Shown here: piece after piece, positions 19,818 through 28,830 of the stretch
Position numbering within the stretch: position 1 is the first letter of the stretch
Layout of the letters: each line of letters starts with the position of its first letter
Source of the DNA: Leuconostoc inhae KCTC 3774
GTDB lineage: Bacteria; Bacillota; Bacilli; Lactobacillales; Lactobacillaceae
Direction of reading: 5' to 3'
DNA: 33,700 nucleotides
NCBI GenBank assembly: GCA_000166735.2
Contig: AEMJ01000835.1
Location: 1-33,700 of the forward strand
The notes under the pieces: generated by a model
Seen by the model: only the letters and a program-made list of their open reading frames with translations
Told to the model about the DNA's origin: nothing
Databases searched by the model: none
Made by a program: the position numbers and the translations under genes

Positions 19818-20534
19818 TTACTCTACACCATCTCTCAACTGCTTAGCCTTCTCAAAATCATCTGTAAATAGACCACCTAGTTGTTGTTTGAATGCCTTAT
19901 TCATATCATTTTCAGAATTAACCGTCCAAATACGTTGCAGAATAGGTGCTTCTGATACAGCCTTACGATCCAAATGTAGGGCTTTTAGATGATTATCCGT
20001 CATAAATTGATGTGGTTTACTAATTTTGTTACTACTCAAAAATGCCAAATTTTGTGTGTGATCTAATTGATATAAGCGTTGTAATGTGAATATATTAAAT
20101 GACGATAACACAACTTGTGGCTTTAAGTCATATTTTTCAAGTAATTTTAATACAATTTTTTCTATACCAGGATATGATAAATAATCTGTTTTCAATTCAA
20201 CATTTAGAAAAATATTGGTATGATTAAATATTTCCAAAACTTCTTCTAGGGTCGGAATTCTCTCATATTGACTGACCGGTTGCTGCTGTCTGTTAATATC
20301 ATTAATGAGATGCACGTTTTTTAAGTCTCTGATATTAAAATTTTTAATGTAACCATTGCTACTAGTCGTGCGATCTAACTTCTCATCATGCATGATAACA
20401 GGTACATTATCTTTAGTTAAATGAACATCGAACTCAACAGCTTCACCATTTTGCGCTAAATACTCAAATCCGGTCTTTGAATTTTCGACGAATTTGACAG
20501 GAATGCCACGGTGGCCAAAAATAGTTGTCGTCAT
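19818..20534 (-). CDS. ugpQ: Glycerophosphodiester phosphodiesterase
   Basis: Hydrolyses glycerophosphodiesters to glycerol-3-phosphate and an alcohol. The 238-residue TIM-barrel shows GHRG near the N terminus, the metal ligands in VEFDVHLTKDNVPVIMHD and the later LNVELKT, all typical of the GDPD family. No signal peptide, so it acts in the cytoplasm like UgpQ. It directly follows the binding-protein gene of an ABC transporter, which supports import of intact glycerophosphodiesters followed by hydrolysis. The gene is intact. Confidence 0.9.
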   Translation of the reverse strand: MTTTIFGHRGIPVKFVENSKTGFEYLAQNGEAVEFDVHLTKDNVPVIMHDEKLDRTTSSNGYIKNFNIRDLKNVHLINDINRQQQPVSQYERIPTLEEVLEIFNHTNIFLNVELKTDYLSYPGIEKIVLKLLEKYDLKPQVVLSSFNIFTLQRLYQLDHTQNLAFLSSNKISKPHQFMTDNHLKALHLDRKAVSEAPILQRIWTVNSENDMNKAFKQQLGGLFTDDFEKAKQLRDGVE

Positions 20535-20540
20535 TTTTTA

Positions 20541-21868
20541 TTATTCCCCGGACTGCTCATTAGCATCTTTAATGTCAGCAGTTGTTTGCTTAACGGCTTT
20601 GCTGAGTTCGGAATCAACATTTTTGCCGTTGATAACATTTTCCATTGCATTTTGCGTGTTTATACGTTCTTTAGGCATTGATGTAATTAATGCACCAGCA
20701 CTAGCAGCATTAATTGTCGTAGCCTTAAGTTGCTCTACTGGCGCTGCAAGAATAGGCGTATTTTTGAAAGCATCTTTCAAAATTTTAGTATCATAAGACT
20801 TATTATTAATAGCAAAGTAACCTGTGTCAATTGACCACTGTGCTTGTTCTTTGGCCGATGTTGCAAATTTTAGAAAGTCAAACGAACCCTTTTGTGCTTT
20901 AGTAGATTTTCCCTTAGAGAGCCAAATACTTGCACCACCAATCACAACACCGTTAGCTTTTACATCTTGGGGACGAGGCAAGTAAGTCACCCCAACATTA
21001 AATTTAGCATCCTTTTTAATGTTACCTAATGAAGCCGATGAATTTATAAACATGTCAATTTGATTAGATGTGAAGGCCGATAATTCTGTGTCTCCCGCAT
21101 TAGCGCCTGTTCCATAATCAACCAATGTCCCTGCGTCAGCATTAGTTTTAAGCCAATTTAAAATGTTCTTACCAGCTTTGTTATCAAAAGTGGCTTTAGT
21201 CGCTGTTTTTTACGACCATTACCATGATTGACCAAAGTCTGATTCTGATTGGCTAGTAATTCTTCAAAGGTCCATCCATAAGGCAAAATAGACAGTTTCG
21301 CACGACCACTTTTTTCCTTTAATTTTTTGGCAGCCGCAGTGACTTGTTCATATGTTGGACTTGTGGGTAAGTCATCAATGCCCGCGTCTTTAAAGGCATC
21401 TTTATTATAATAGAGAACCGGTGCACTAGAGTTAAATGGCATAGAATACAACTTGCCATTAATTGTATAATAATTTAAAATGTTCTTACGTAGATTCTTA
21501 GTATTAAATTTATATTTCTTTATAAGTGTTTGCATCGGTTGAATCATACCCGATGTTGATAATTGTTTTGTCGAAATCTCGTTTGATTGAAATAAATCAG
21601 GTGCTTTACTCGTACCACCTACAGAAAGAAATTTTGGTAGCGCTTCAACATATTGTCCCTGAAACTCAGGTATCACTTTATACTTCGTTTGTGAGGCATT
21701 ATAATCGTTGACAACACGATCAATGGCTTGTGCGTTTTGACCTGTCATAGAATGCCAAAACACAATATTTTGACGTTGATTATCGGCAGCATGCACTTGC
21801 GTTAATGGTAACACTGCACCCAAACCAATTGTTGCAAGTGCAATGTACTTTGTTGTATTTTTAAACAT
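20541..21868 (-). CDS. ugpB: Extracellular solute-binding protein, UgpB-like (frameshift as read)
   Basis: A family 1 solute-binding protein of about 442 residues. FWHSMTGQNAQAIDRVV and IPEFQGQYVEALPKFLS resemble the start of UgpB, the glycerol-3-phosphate binding protein. As read, six A at 21206-21211 break the frame between two halves; one more A joins RKK to TATKATFDN and a single protein results. The start at 21868 (MFKNTTKY) follows GGGAGA. A signal peptide ends near VHA-ADN. There is no lipobox cysteine, which is unusual for a Gram-positive binding protein and leaves its retention unexplained. Ligand prediction rests mainly on the neighbouring GDPD gene. Confidence 0.82.
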
Positions 21869-21902
21869 GTGATATTCTCCCATTTATATAATATGTCATC
21901 AT

Positions 21903-22721
21903 TTATTTAATAACACCGTTTGTTAAGCCTTTTTTAAAGTATTTTTGGCCTAAGAAAATAATTAATAAGGTTGGTATAACTGATACTATCGTAGCAGCCA
22001 TAATTAATCCCCAGTTACTCGCAGTATCTTGTGATCGCAGTTGTCTCAAACCAATTTGTACAGTCCTGACGTTGTTATTAGTTGTTGCAATGAGTGGCCA
22101 TAAATACATATTCCAGTTAGTTAAAAAACTGTATAAAGCAAATGTAATAATGTTTACCTTCGTATAAGGAATGACTACGCGAGTCGCAAATTGCCAGTGA
22201 TTCAACCCTTCAATGTCACTTAAATGTTTAAGTTCAATAGGTACTTGTTCAAAACTTGTTTTCATCATGAAAGTACCAAATGCTGAAGCCAAAAATGGTA
22301 AGCCTATCGAAGCATAGGTATTTAGTAAATTTAAGTCACGCATGGTTGCAAAATTAGGAATGATTTGTGCTTCAAACGGCAGCATCATCGTGCTTAAAAA
22401 TAAAATAAATAACGTCTTCTTAAATCTAAAATTCAAAAATACAAACGCATAAGCAGCCATGATAGATAGTACTATTTGACCAACCATCACCATGCCTGAC
22501 ACAATCAGACTATGCAGCAAAAAGCTAGCCATTGGCGTGTTGGTAAAAACCTTGATATAATTGCTAAATTCTAAGTGTCGTGGTAATAGATTGCCTTGCG
22601 CAATGGATTGGCTAGATGACAAACTCAATGATATACCTAAAAATAAAGGTAATAACAATAGTATTGCGAATAGCAACAATACTATAAAACGGCCATTTTT
22701 TTGAAGACGACTACTTTGCAT
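21903..22721 (-). CDS. ugpE: ABC sugar/glycerol-3-phosphate permease, MalG/UgpE type
   Basis: A 272-residue binding-protein-dependent permease with six membrane spans. The EAA-loop region reads VPIELKHLSDIEGLNHWQFATRVVIPYTK, and LPFEAQIIPNF precedes it, as in MalG-like subunits. It overlaps the end of the other permease gene by 11 bases, so the two are translationally coupled, and forms the channel with it. Confidence 0.87.
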   Translation of the reverse strand: MQSSRLQKNGRFIVLLLFAILLLLPLFLGISLSLSSSQSIAQGNLLPRHLEFSNYIKVFTNTPMASFLLHSLIVSGMVMVGQIVLSIMAAYAFVFLNFRFKKTLFILFLSTMMLPFEAQIIPNFATMRDLNLLNTYASIGLPFLASAFGTFMMKTSFEQVPIELKHLSDIEGLNHWQFATRVVIPYTKVNIITFALYSFLTNWNMYLWPLIATTNNNVRTVQIGLRQLRSQDTASNWGLIMAATIVSVIPTLLIIFLGQKYFKKGLTNGVIK

Positions 22722-23610
22722 TGCGACCTTCTCTCTTGTTTTTCACATAAAATTGAATAATCGTGAACAACATGATAATTAGCGTCAAAATAACTGATTG
22801 CGCACTGGCACGACCAACACTGTGATTAACAAACGCATCTTGATAAATAGCATACACGAGTAGGTTCGTATGATAATCTGGGCCACCTGAAGTCAGTATA
22901 TCAACTTGGCCAAACGTCTGAAAAGCATTAATCAAGGTCACAACAGTGACGAAAAAAATAGTTGACCGCGTAGCAGGCATCGTTATTTTTCGTAATCTCA
23001 ACCACCATGACGCACCATCTAAATCTGCAACTTGGTACAAATCTTGTGGAATTGCTTGAATGGCACCTAAAAGTACTAAAAATGCAAAACCAAGGTTCAT
23101 CCAGACTGTTGTGCCAATAATTGCTACAAGTGACCAAGTCGGATCAGATAACCAATTGATTTGGGGCAAGTGCAGTGTTGTCAGTATCTTACTGAATAAA
23201 CCAATTTGTGGATTAAACATGAACAACCATAAAATGGAAGCCACCGTAACCGATACACCCATTGTTGACGAAAACATTGTTCTAAAAATTGCAATGCCCC
23301 TCATTTTTTGGCTTGCCACAATGGCCATGATATATGAAATAAATAATGTGAGTATCGTAGAAAACAAAACAAAAATCAAAGTAATTGTAAATGATGTACT
23401 AAAACTATCTGATTGTATCAGATTAACAAAATTTTTTAGACCAATAAATTTAATCGGATTTCCTACGAGATTTGTCAATTGTGTGCTTAAATAAAATGTT
23501 TTTATCATTGGATAGAAAATAAAGATACCTAAAATAATAAGCGATGGCAATAGTAACAATAATGCTAATAAGTTTTGATGAGATGTTTGCACCGATCTCG
23601 TTTTTGTCAT
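22711..23610 (-). CDS. ugpA: ABC sugar/glycerol-3-phosphate permease, MalF/UgpA type
   Basis: Inner-membrane channel subunit with six predicted spans. The cytoplasmic EAA loop reads IPQDLYQVADLDGASWWLRLRKITMP, as in MalF/UgpA proteins. I prefer the ATG at 23610 (299 residues); an in-frame TTG at 23619 would add three. It follows the ATPase gene by 14 bases and overlaps the second permease gene. Confidence 0.87.
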   Translation of the reverse strand: MTKTRSVQTSHQNLLALLLLLPSLIILGIFIFYPMIKTFYLSTQLTNLVGNPIKFIGLKNFVNLIQSDSFSTSFTITLIFVLFSTILTLFISYIMAIVASQKMRGIAIFRTMFSSTMGVSVTVASILWLFMFNPQIGLFSKILTTLHLPQINWLSDPTWSLVAIIGTTVWMNLGFAFLVLLGAIQAIPQDLYQVADLDGASWWLRLRKITMPATRSTIFFVTVVTLINAFQTFGQVDILTSGGPDYHTNLLVYAIYQDAFVNHSVGRASAQSVILTLIIMLFTIIQFYVKNKREGRNAK

Positions 23611-23624
23611 TTTTTTCAATCCAA

Positions 23625-24706
23625 TTACCCGCCAACAGCTACTAGCTCAGACTGTCCTACTTTGATTAACTGCCCATCTTGTGTGAATAGTAGTACTTTA
23701 TCCAATAAAATATCAAAATTAATCGTATCACCAATAACCAAATTAATTTGTTCACTCACTTTAACTCTAAAGGCAGTTTCTAGACCAAGGTTAATTTCTA
23801 AGTTTGTTCCGTCTCCTAAAGGTTCAATATGAACGATAGTTCCTGTCATTCCCCCAGACTGTGTCATTACAATATTTTCTGGGCGTACCCCTAGTTTAAA
23901 TGGTCCATTAATATGCTCCCAATTGAACGGTATAGTGACACCATTTTTCATTTTTAATATATCATTTTCAATGTTGACATCAATTAAATTAATTGCTGGT
24001 GAACCAAAGAAATCAGCTACAAACGTATTGGCGGGCACATTGTAAAGTTCAAGTGGTGAGCCTATCTGTTCAATTTTGCCTTTATTAAGTAGCATAACTT
24101 GATCACCCATTGTCATCGCTTCGGTTTGATCGTGTGTCACATAAATCACCGTGATACCAAGTTGTTGTTGTAACAATCGAATTTCTTTACGCATTTCTGC
24201 ACGTAATTTTGCATCTAAATTAGATAATGGTTCATCCATCAGTATAATTTTGGCATCAGATACAAGCGCTCGGGCTAAGGATACCCGCTGTCTTTGACCA
24301 CCGGATAGATTCCCTGGTTTTTTATTCTTGTATGTCTCTAAATGCACTAAGCTCAGCACTTCCTGTAACTTTTTTGTCTCAATGTTTTAGCTGTATGTCG
24401 TGCTGTTAAACCAAACACTATATTTTCAGATACTGTTAGATTAGGCATTAATGCATAATTTTGAAAGACCATCGATAAGTTTCTATCTTTTGGGGGAAGT
24501 CTAGTAACATCCTTCCCATTAATCGTGATTACTCCCTCATCTATCGGAATGAACCCTGCAATTGCATTTAAAATCGTGCTTTTACCGGATCCAGATGCAC
24601 CCACTAATATATAAAATTGCCCATCTGCAATTGTCGTATTAATATCTGTTAGTACCTCTTCTCCATTTTCATACGTCTTTTTCAAATGTTGCAATTCGAT
24701 TGACAT
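23625..24706 (-). CDS. ugpC: ABC transporter ATPase, UgpC/MalK type (frameshift as read)
   Basis: ATPase subunit of about 360 residues that powers the Ugp-like importer. Walker A is GASGSGKST, the signature is LSGGQRQRVSLARAL, Walker B is IILMDEPLSNLD and the switch histidine is in VIYVTHDQTEA. The C-terminal 120 residues form the TOBE/OB regulatory domain (LGVRPENI). As read, six A at 24370-24375 break the frame before the signature; a seventh A gives KTLRQKKLQEVLSLV and one protein. It is the first gene of the operon. Such ATPases can serve several sugar permeases. Confidence 0.85.
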
Positions 24707-24897
24707 ACCCTACTAGCCTCTTTCGTTCCGCATCGATGACACTTTATTTTGTTAACACGTCAACTATACCAAGTGCTTGTAAATGATTAGCATGAAACAT
24801 GTAAACTTTTTTGAAGATTATTTAAATGATCGCAACACAGTTAAAAGTCTTTCAGCAACATGTGGTGTTCGGATGATTTTTGCAATCTACCAAATAT
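24707..24897 (-). other. Upstream region of the Ugp-like operon
   Basis: About 190 bases that should carry the operon promoter. On the minus strand, TTTACA, TTTACA and TTGACG hexamers occur upstream of the ATPase start, but none has a well-spaced -10 box that I would defend. No gene is visible. Confidence 0.3.
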
Positions 24898-24933
24898 AAA
24901 AAGGACCAAAATTTTATAATTTTGATCCTTTTT
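24898..24933 (-). terminator. Terminator after the MFS gene
   Basis: A stem of about 15 base pairs with A-rich left arm (AAAAAGGA..CAAAATT) and T-rich right arm (AATTTTGATCCTTTTT), overlapping the MFS stop codon. It separates the MFS gene from the Ugp-like operon downstream. Confidence 0.85.
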
Positions 24934-26164
24934 ACTTACTTTTTAATAAAACATTTCGATATACTATAATTGAAAGAATAACAATTATTAATCCGTAAAA
25001 TAAAAATACGTAGGGTATTGCAATGCCATTTCTAAATGTCGCTAGTATACTTGTTACCATTATTCCAAGTGGATAACTTGAAGAAGTCATACTGCCTGCA
25101 ATTGTGAATAAGGCGCCCTTTGATTCTTCATCAAATGCTTTTTGATAAAAGGTTGTTTTATATATTAAAGCGGGTGATACAATAAAGCCAATTAGTATTA
25201 ATAGTATACAAATTAGCCATATATTTTTAATTAAACCGATGAATGAGAATAATAATCCGTGAATACCAATAGTGATGACTACACTCTTTATTAACCAATC
25301 CTCTTTTAATTTTATCTTACCGACAAAAAATGATCCAATTATAATACCGATTGAGGTCATGGATTCCAATAGTCCGTATTGTTCTGACCCTGAATTTAAA
25401 ACAGTTTTCACCAGAACAGGTAGAAGAACAGTTAATCCTGCCCATAGTAGCATATTCCAGAAAAAATCCATTGATAAAACGGCGATGAGTTGTTTATTTT
25501 TAAAAATAGTTTTAAATGCTGACTTTGTATTATTTACATAAGAAACATCTTTATTTTTGTCGTAACTAATATGTTTGGGAGTAAATATAATATTAATTCT
25601 AAAAAATATTACTGCAATAAATATATATAAAATAGCCACTAATGCATATACTTTAACGCCATACCCCAATGCTAAGATTAACCCGGATAATAGTGAACCA
25701 AATATATACGTCGTATCAAAGCTCATAATCACTAGTGCATTAGCAATCATTCTTTCACCATTAGATTCAAATATATCTTGAATAACCATAGAGTCTCCAC
25801 CGACCAATAATGGTTTCATTGATCCGCTCAATACAAGCAATAAAATAAACACGGAAATGTCGATACGACTTGCTAGTGGATTGAATATTAAAAATAAGAA
25901 CACAGAAGCATTAACTATGTTAGCAAAAGTCATTAACTTTATCTTATTGAATTTATCAAGTAATCCTCCTAAAAATGGGCCTAAAATAATATTAGGTAGT
26001 TGCAATGCCCCTAATACTATTGCAATAACCACTGGAGAGTTAAATTTATTATAGGCAATCCATATTAACGAAATACTCGATATACTATTTGCTAAATTGG
26101 TTAATATAATTGAAGTAAACAGTTGTCTAAATACTTTGTTTTTTAAAATACGTATATAATTCAT
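24932..26164 (-). CDS. MFS transporter, MefA-like efflux type
   Basis: A 410-residue major facilitator with about 12 membrane spans, no signal peptide, and the loop 2-3 motif GPFLGGLLDKFNKIK characteristic of drug-efflux MFS proteins of the Mef/NreB-like group. Substrate cannot be predicted. It has no clear ribosome site of its own; its ATG overlaps (TAATG) the end of a short frame with a good site at 26249, suggesting coupled translation. It follows the PEBP and oxidoreductase genes in one apparent unit under HxlR control. Confidence 0.78.
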   Translation of the reverse strand: MNYIRILKNKVFRQLFTSIILTNLANSISSISLIWIAYNKFNSPVVIAIVLGALQLPNIILGPFLGGLLDKFNKIKLMTFANIVNASVFLFLIFNPLASRIDISVFILLLVLSGSMKPLLVGGDSMVIQDIFESNGERMIANALVIMSFDTTYIFGSLLSGLILALGYGVKVYALVAILYIFIAVIFFRINIIFTPKHISYDKNKDVSYVNNTKSAFKTIFKNKQLIAVLSMDFFWNMLLWAGLTVLLPVLVKTVLNSGSEQYGLLESMTSIGIIIGSFFVGKIKLKEDWLIKSVVITIGIHGLLFSFIGLIKNIWLICILLILIGFIVSPALIYKTTFYQKAFDEESKGALFTIAGSMTSSSYPLGIMVTSILATFRNGIAIPYVFLFYGLIIVILSIIVYRNVLLKSK

Positions 26165-26249
26165 TAATTTTTTACAAGATTTGTTTTAATATCAAGACTT
26201 CCGATAAAATCATGTTGCGTGAATGAAGTTTCTAATATGTATTGGTCAT
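26164..26249 (-). CDS. Possible small protein coupled to the MFS gene (broken as read)
   Basis: A strong ribosome site (AAAGGGAG) precedes ATGACCAATACATAT at 26249. As read a TAG follows after five codons. One extra base near 26235, the kind of loss seen throughout this window, would give a 28-codon frame containing ETSFTQHDFIG and ending in TAA fused to the MFS ATG (TAATG). I recognise no family. It could instead be a remnant, or simply a leader that loads ribosomes for the MFS gene. Confidence 0.3.
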
Positions 26250-26272
26250 AAGATAACTCCCTTTTTCTTTTT

Positions 26273-26808
26273 CTATAATTGAGCGTAAACAATTTTTGAA
26301 CCCCGTGCCAGTTCATGACCAATCATATTGAAATTCATAAAGGCAGGCGTACTATCAGGAGAAACGTCAAGAACATCAACGTCTAACGCAGTAACCACTA
26401 TGTGATAAGGGTGTGGTTGATCTCCTTTAGCAGGTGCAGCACCTACATATCGATTCATTCTAGCGTCCATTGGCATAGCAACTGCCTTTTCTGGCAAACT
26501 ACCACTGTTAATATCTCCTGCATTTTCAGATAATGTTGTAATATCTGCTGGTATATCTTTAATTGACCAATGCCAAAATCCTGATTCAGTGGGTGCGTCA
26601 GGATCGTACATAGTCACTACAAAGCTTTTTGTACCTGAAGGAACGTCATTCCAACTAACCTCTGGTGAAACATCTTGACCACCCTCGATACCAAACATTC
26701 CAGAATAATTCTTTTTTGGAAAAAGCCATCATTTGTTAAACCACTAACTGAAACCGTTAAATATGGAACTTTAGCTAAATTATTAAATACAATATCTTCA
26801 TTTTTCAT
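26273..26808 (-). CDS. YbhB/YbcL-type PEBP family protein (frameshift as read)
   Basis: A phosphatidylethanolamine-binding-protein homologue of about 178 residues. Conserved blocks are SPEVSWNDVPSGTKSF, MYDPDAPT, the GFWHW motif of the ligand pocket and RYVGAAPAKGDQPHPY. As read, five T (minus strand) at 26720-26724 break the frame near residue 30; a sixth gives DGFFPKKNYSGMFG and a single protein. GAGGAATTT precedes the ATG at 26808. Bacterial members are of unclear function. It lies between an oxidoreductase and an MFS gene, probably in one operon. Confidence 0.8.
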
Positions 26809-26851
26809 AATATTAAATTCCTCTATTTTGTTCAATTAAATGAACATTTTT

Positions 26852-27881
26852 TTATTTTTCCCAACCAGTTAAAACTACTTTACCAATCATTGATCCTGTT
26901 TCAACGTCAGCATGTGCTTTGCGCATATTAGACGCACTAATCATTGAATAGTTGATAGTATTAATTGGTAACAAGGCATTCTCCATATACAATTTAGCAA
27001 GATGATTCAAAATTTGATTTTGTGATGTCATTGTTACTGTCTTAAAATATGATTTACTATACATCCATTCCCAAGCAAATGTTGCCCGCTTTTTCGTTAA
27101 TTTTTGTAAATCAATTAAACGATGATTTTCAGTGGTAGCAACAATTTGACCATCTGGTTTAATTAATTCAGCAATTTCATTCCAATGAGCGTCTAAATTA
27201 TTTAAGTTTAAGATATAGTCCACGTATTTTTTGTTGAGATGTCGAACCTGCGCGACCAAATCTTGATGATGATTAACCACTTGATCAGCACCCATTTTTT
27301 TAGCCCATGATATAGATTTATCACGGGATGCTGTTGCAATGACTGTTAAACCAGCTAATTTTGCTAATTGAATGGCTATGGAACCAACCCCCCCCAGCAC
27401 CATTAATGATTAATACTGTTTTATTCTCGTTTCCAGTCCAATTAATCCCTAGCTTTTCGAATAGCGATTCATAAGCAGTTAACCCCACTAGGGGAATAGC
27501 AGCTGCCTGATCATCAGTTAAATTATTTGGTGATAAACCAACAATTCGTTCGTCTACTAGTTGTAGTTGAGCATTGCTACCTGACCGTGTAAAATCACCA
27601 GCATACCAAACTCTATCTCCTTTGTTAAATAGAGTAACTTCATCACCTATACTAGTGACAATCCCTACAGCGTCCCAACCAATAACTTTCGGCTTATTTA
27701 AGCGGTTTTTACGGCCACTTTTTCTGACAAAAGTATCAACAGGATTAACAGATACGCCGTCTACACGAACCAATAAATCATGGCCATAAGCCTCTGGTAC
27801 ATTGATATTTATATCCTGAAAACTGTCAGGATTGTCGATTGATAAATGCTGATCAAATCCAACTGCTTTAATAGAATTCAT
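26852..27881 (-). CDS. Zinc-type MDR alcohol dehydrogenase/quinone reductase family (frameshift as read)
   Basis: An NAD(P)H-dependent oxidoreductase of about 342 residues. The N half has VIGWDAVGIVTSIGDEV and YAGDFTRSGSNAQLQLVDE, and the Rossmann motif INGAGGVGSIAIQLAKLAG becomes complete only if one base is removed from the run of eight C at 27388-27395. This is the one insertion among the window's frame errors. The family reduces quinones and activated alkenes. The start at 27881 (MNSIKAVGF) follows AAAGGA. It is divergent from an HxlR regulator, a usual pairing for electrophile or oxidant stress genes. Confidence 0.8.
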
Positions 27882-27929
27882 TATTTTTCCTTTCGTCACT
27901 CATGAATTCTATGTTAAACTATAAAAAAA

Positions 27930-28000
27930 TGTTAAGACGTGAATTTAATGGCACTCAGTGAAAAAAAACACCAGGTGACATTAAATTCACCCTCTTAACA
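27930..28000. repeat. Large inverted repeat between oxidoreductase and hxlR
   Basis: Arms TGTTAAGA..TGAATTTAATG (27930-27950) and CATTAAATTCA..TCTTAACA (27979-28000) pair almost throughout, with a perfect 12-bp core (GTGAATTTAATG/CATTAAATTCAC). On the minus strand it is followed by seven T, so it is a strong terminator lying in the leader of the oxidoreductase gene. It may stop read-through from the RiPP island, attenuate the oxidoreductase operon, act as operator, or be a miniature element. Confidence 0.75.
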
Positions 28001-28065
28001 AACATGTCATAAAATGGTAAATTTAATTGTAAGATTAAAATAATTAGTAATACATGGGGAGAGAT

Positions 28066-28404
28066 ATGAAAGAACTATATAATTGTGATGTGGGTTGCCC
28101 GATTCAAAATACATTGCAAGTGATTTCCGGAAAGTGGAAAAGTGTTATTTTATATCATTTATTTGAATTTGATGTGTTAAGATTTTCGGAACTACAAGCA
28201 AAATTACCTTATGTTACTAAGAGAATGTTGGCTCGTCAACTTGCTGAATTAGAAGAAGATAATATTATTAACAAGAAAATATACGCTACAATACCAGTGA
28301 AAACAGAGTATTCAATATCTAAATTCGGTAAAACTCTTCAACCCGTCATAAAATCTATGGAAATTTGGGGCACAGACTATAATGATGTATATACTAGTAA
28401 ATGA
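28066..28404 (+). CDS. HxlR-family transcriptional regulator
   Basis: A 112-residue winged-helix regulator. The family signature CPIQNTLQVISGKWKSVILYHL fills residues 11-32 and the recognition helix is in VTKRMLARQLAELEEDNII. Cysteines at residues 7 and 11 match the position of redox-active cysteines in HypR/YodB-type members, suggesting a response to oxidants, quinones or aldehydes. I chose the ATG at 28066 because GGGGAGAG lies directly upstream; the ATG at 28054 would translate that site. It is divergent from the oxidoreductase-PEBP-MFS unit, its probable target. Confidence 0.87.
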   Translation: MKELYNCDVGCPIQNTLQVISGKWKSVILYHLFEFDVLRFSELQAKLPYVTKRMLARQLAELEEDNIINKKIYATIPVKTEYSISKFGKTLQPVIKSMEIWGTDYNDVYTSK

Positions 28405-28693
28405 GCTTCTGGTACTGCTCTTATACTATGATGACTTATTTATCAAAGCAAATTGAAATGCAACTTAGTGATAACGTTACGAAAGATGATTTACTAATAG
28501 TTGTTAGTAAAATTAAGTTTAATTTTTAAAGTCAACATAATCGCTACTATAAAGAAGGGCGACCCCAAAGAAAAAGGATAGCCATAACACAGCCATTTTC
28601 GAATATTCTCAAACTCACACGGTAAGAGCCACATCAGAAGCTTTCAATATTTCTGCTAGGACTGTTCAATACATTAAAAAATTGTTTGTTTAA
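28402..28693 (+). pseudogene. Remnant of a helix-turn-helix DNA-binding protein
   Basis: One frame beginning with the ATG that overlaps the hxlR stop runs 43 codons (ending TKDDLLIVVSKIKFNF) to a TAA, then continues in the same frame with RYYKEGRP. After a one-base shift in the CCCC at 28563-28566 it reads KKKDSHNTAIFEYSQTHTV and ends in a clear helix-turn-helix (TSEAFNISARTVQYIKKLF). A GRP motif followed by such a helix-turn-helix recalls the C terminus of resolvase/invertase-type or transposase proteins. At least one stop is real as read, so I call it a decayed mobile-element gene. Nothing else is supported in 28694-28830. Confidence 0.4.
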
Positions 28694-28830
28694 TCCAATT
28701 TATGCAACAGAAATTAGTCTATTAACGTTTCATTTACTATCTAAGAGACACACATCATCAATTATCAGATAGATAAAAATACAGATCTATATCTTGATCC
28801 CTTTATATCCAAATTTTTTAATAAAAGTTA

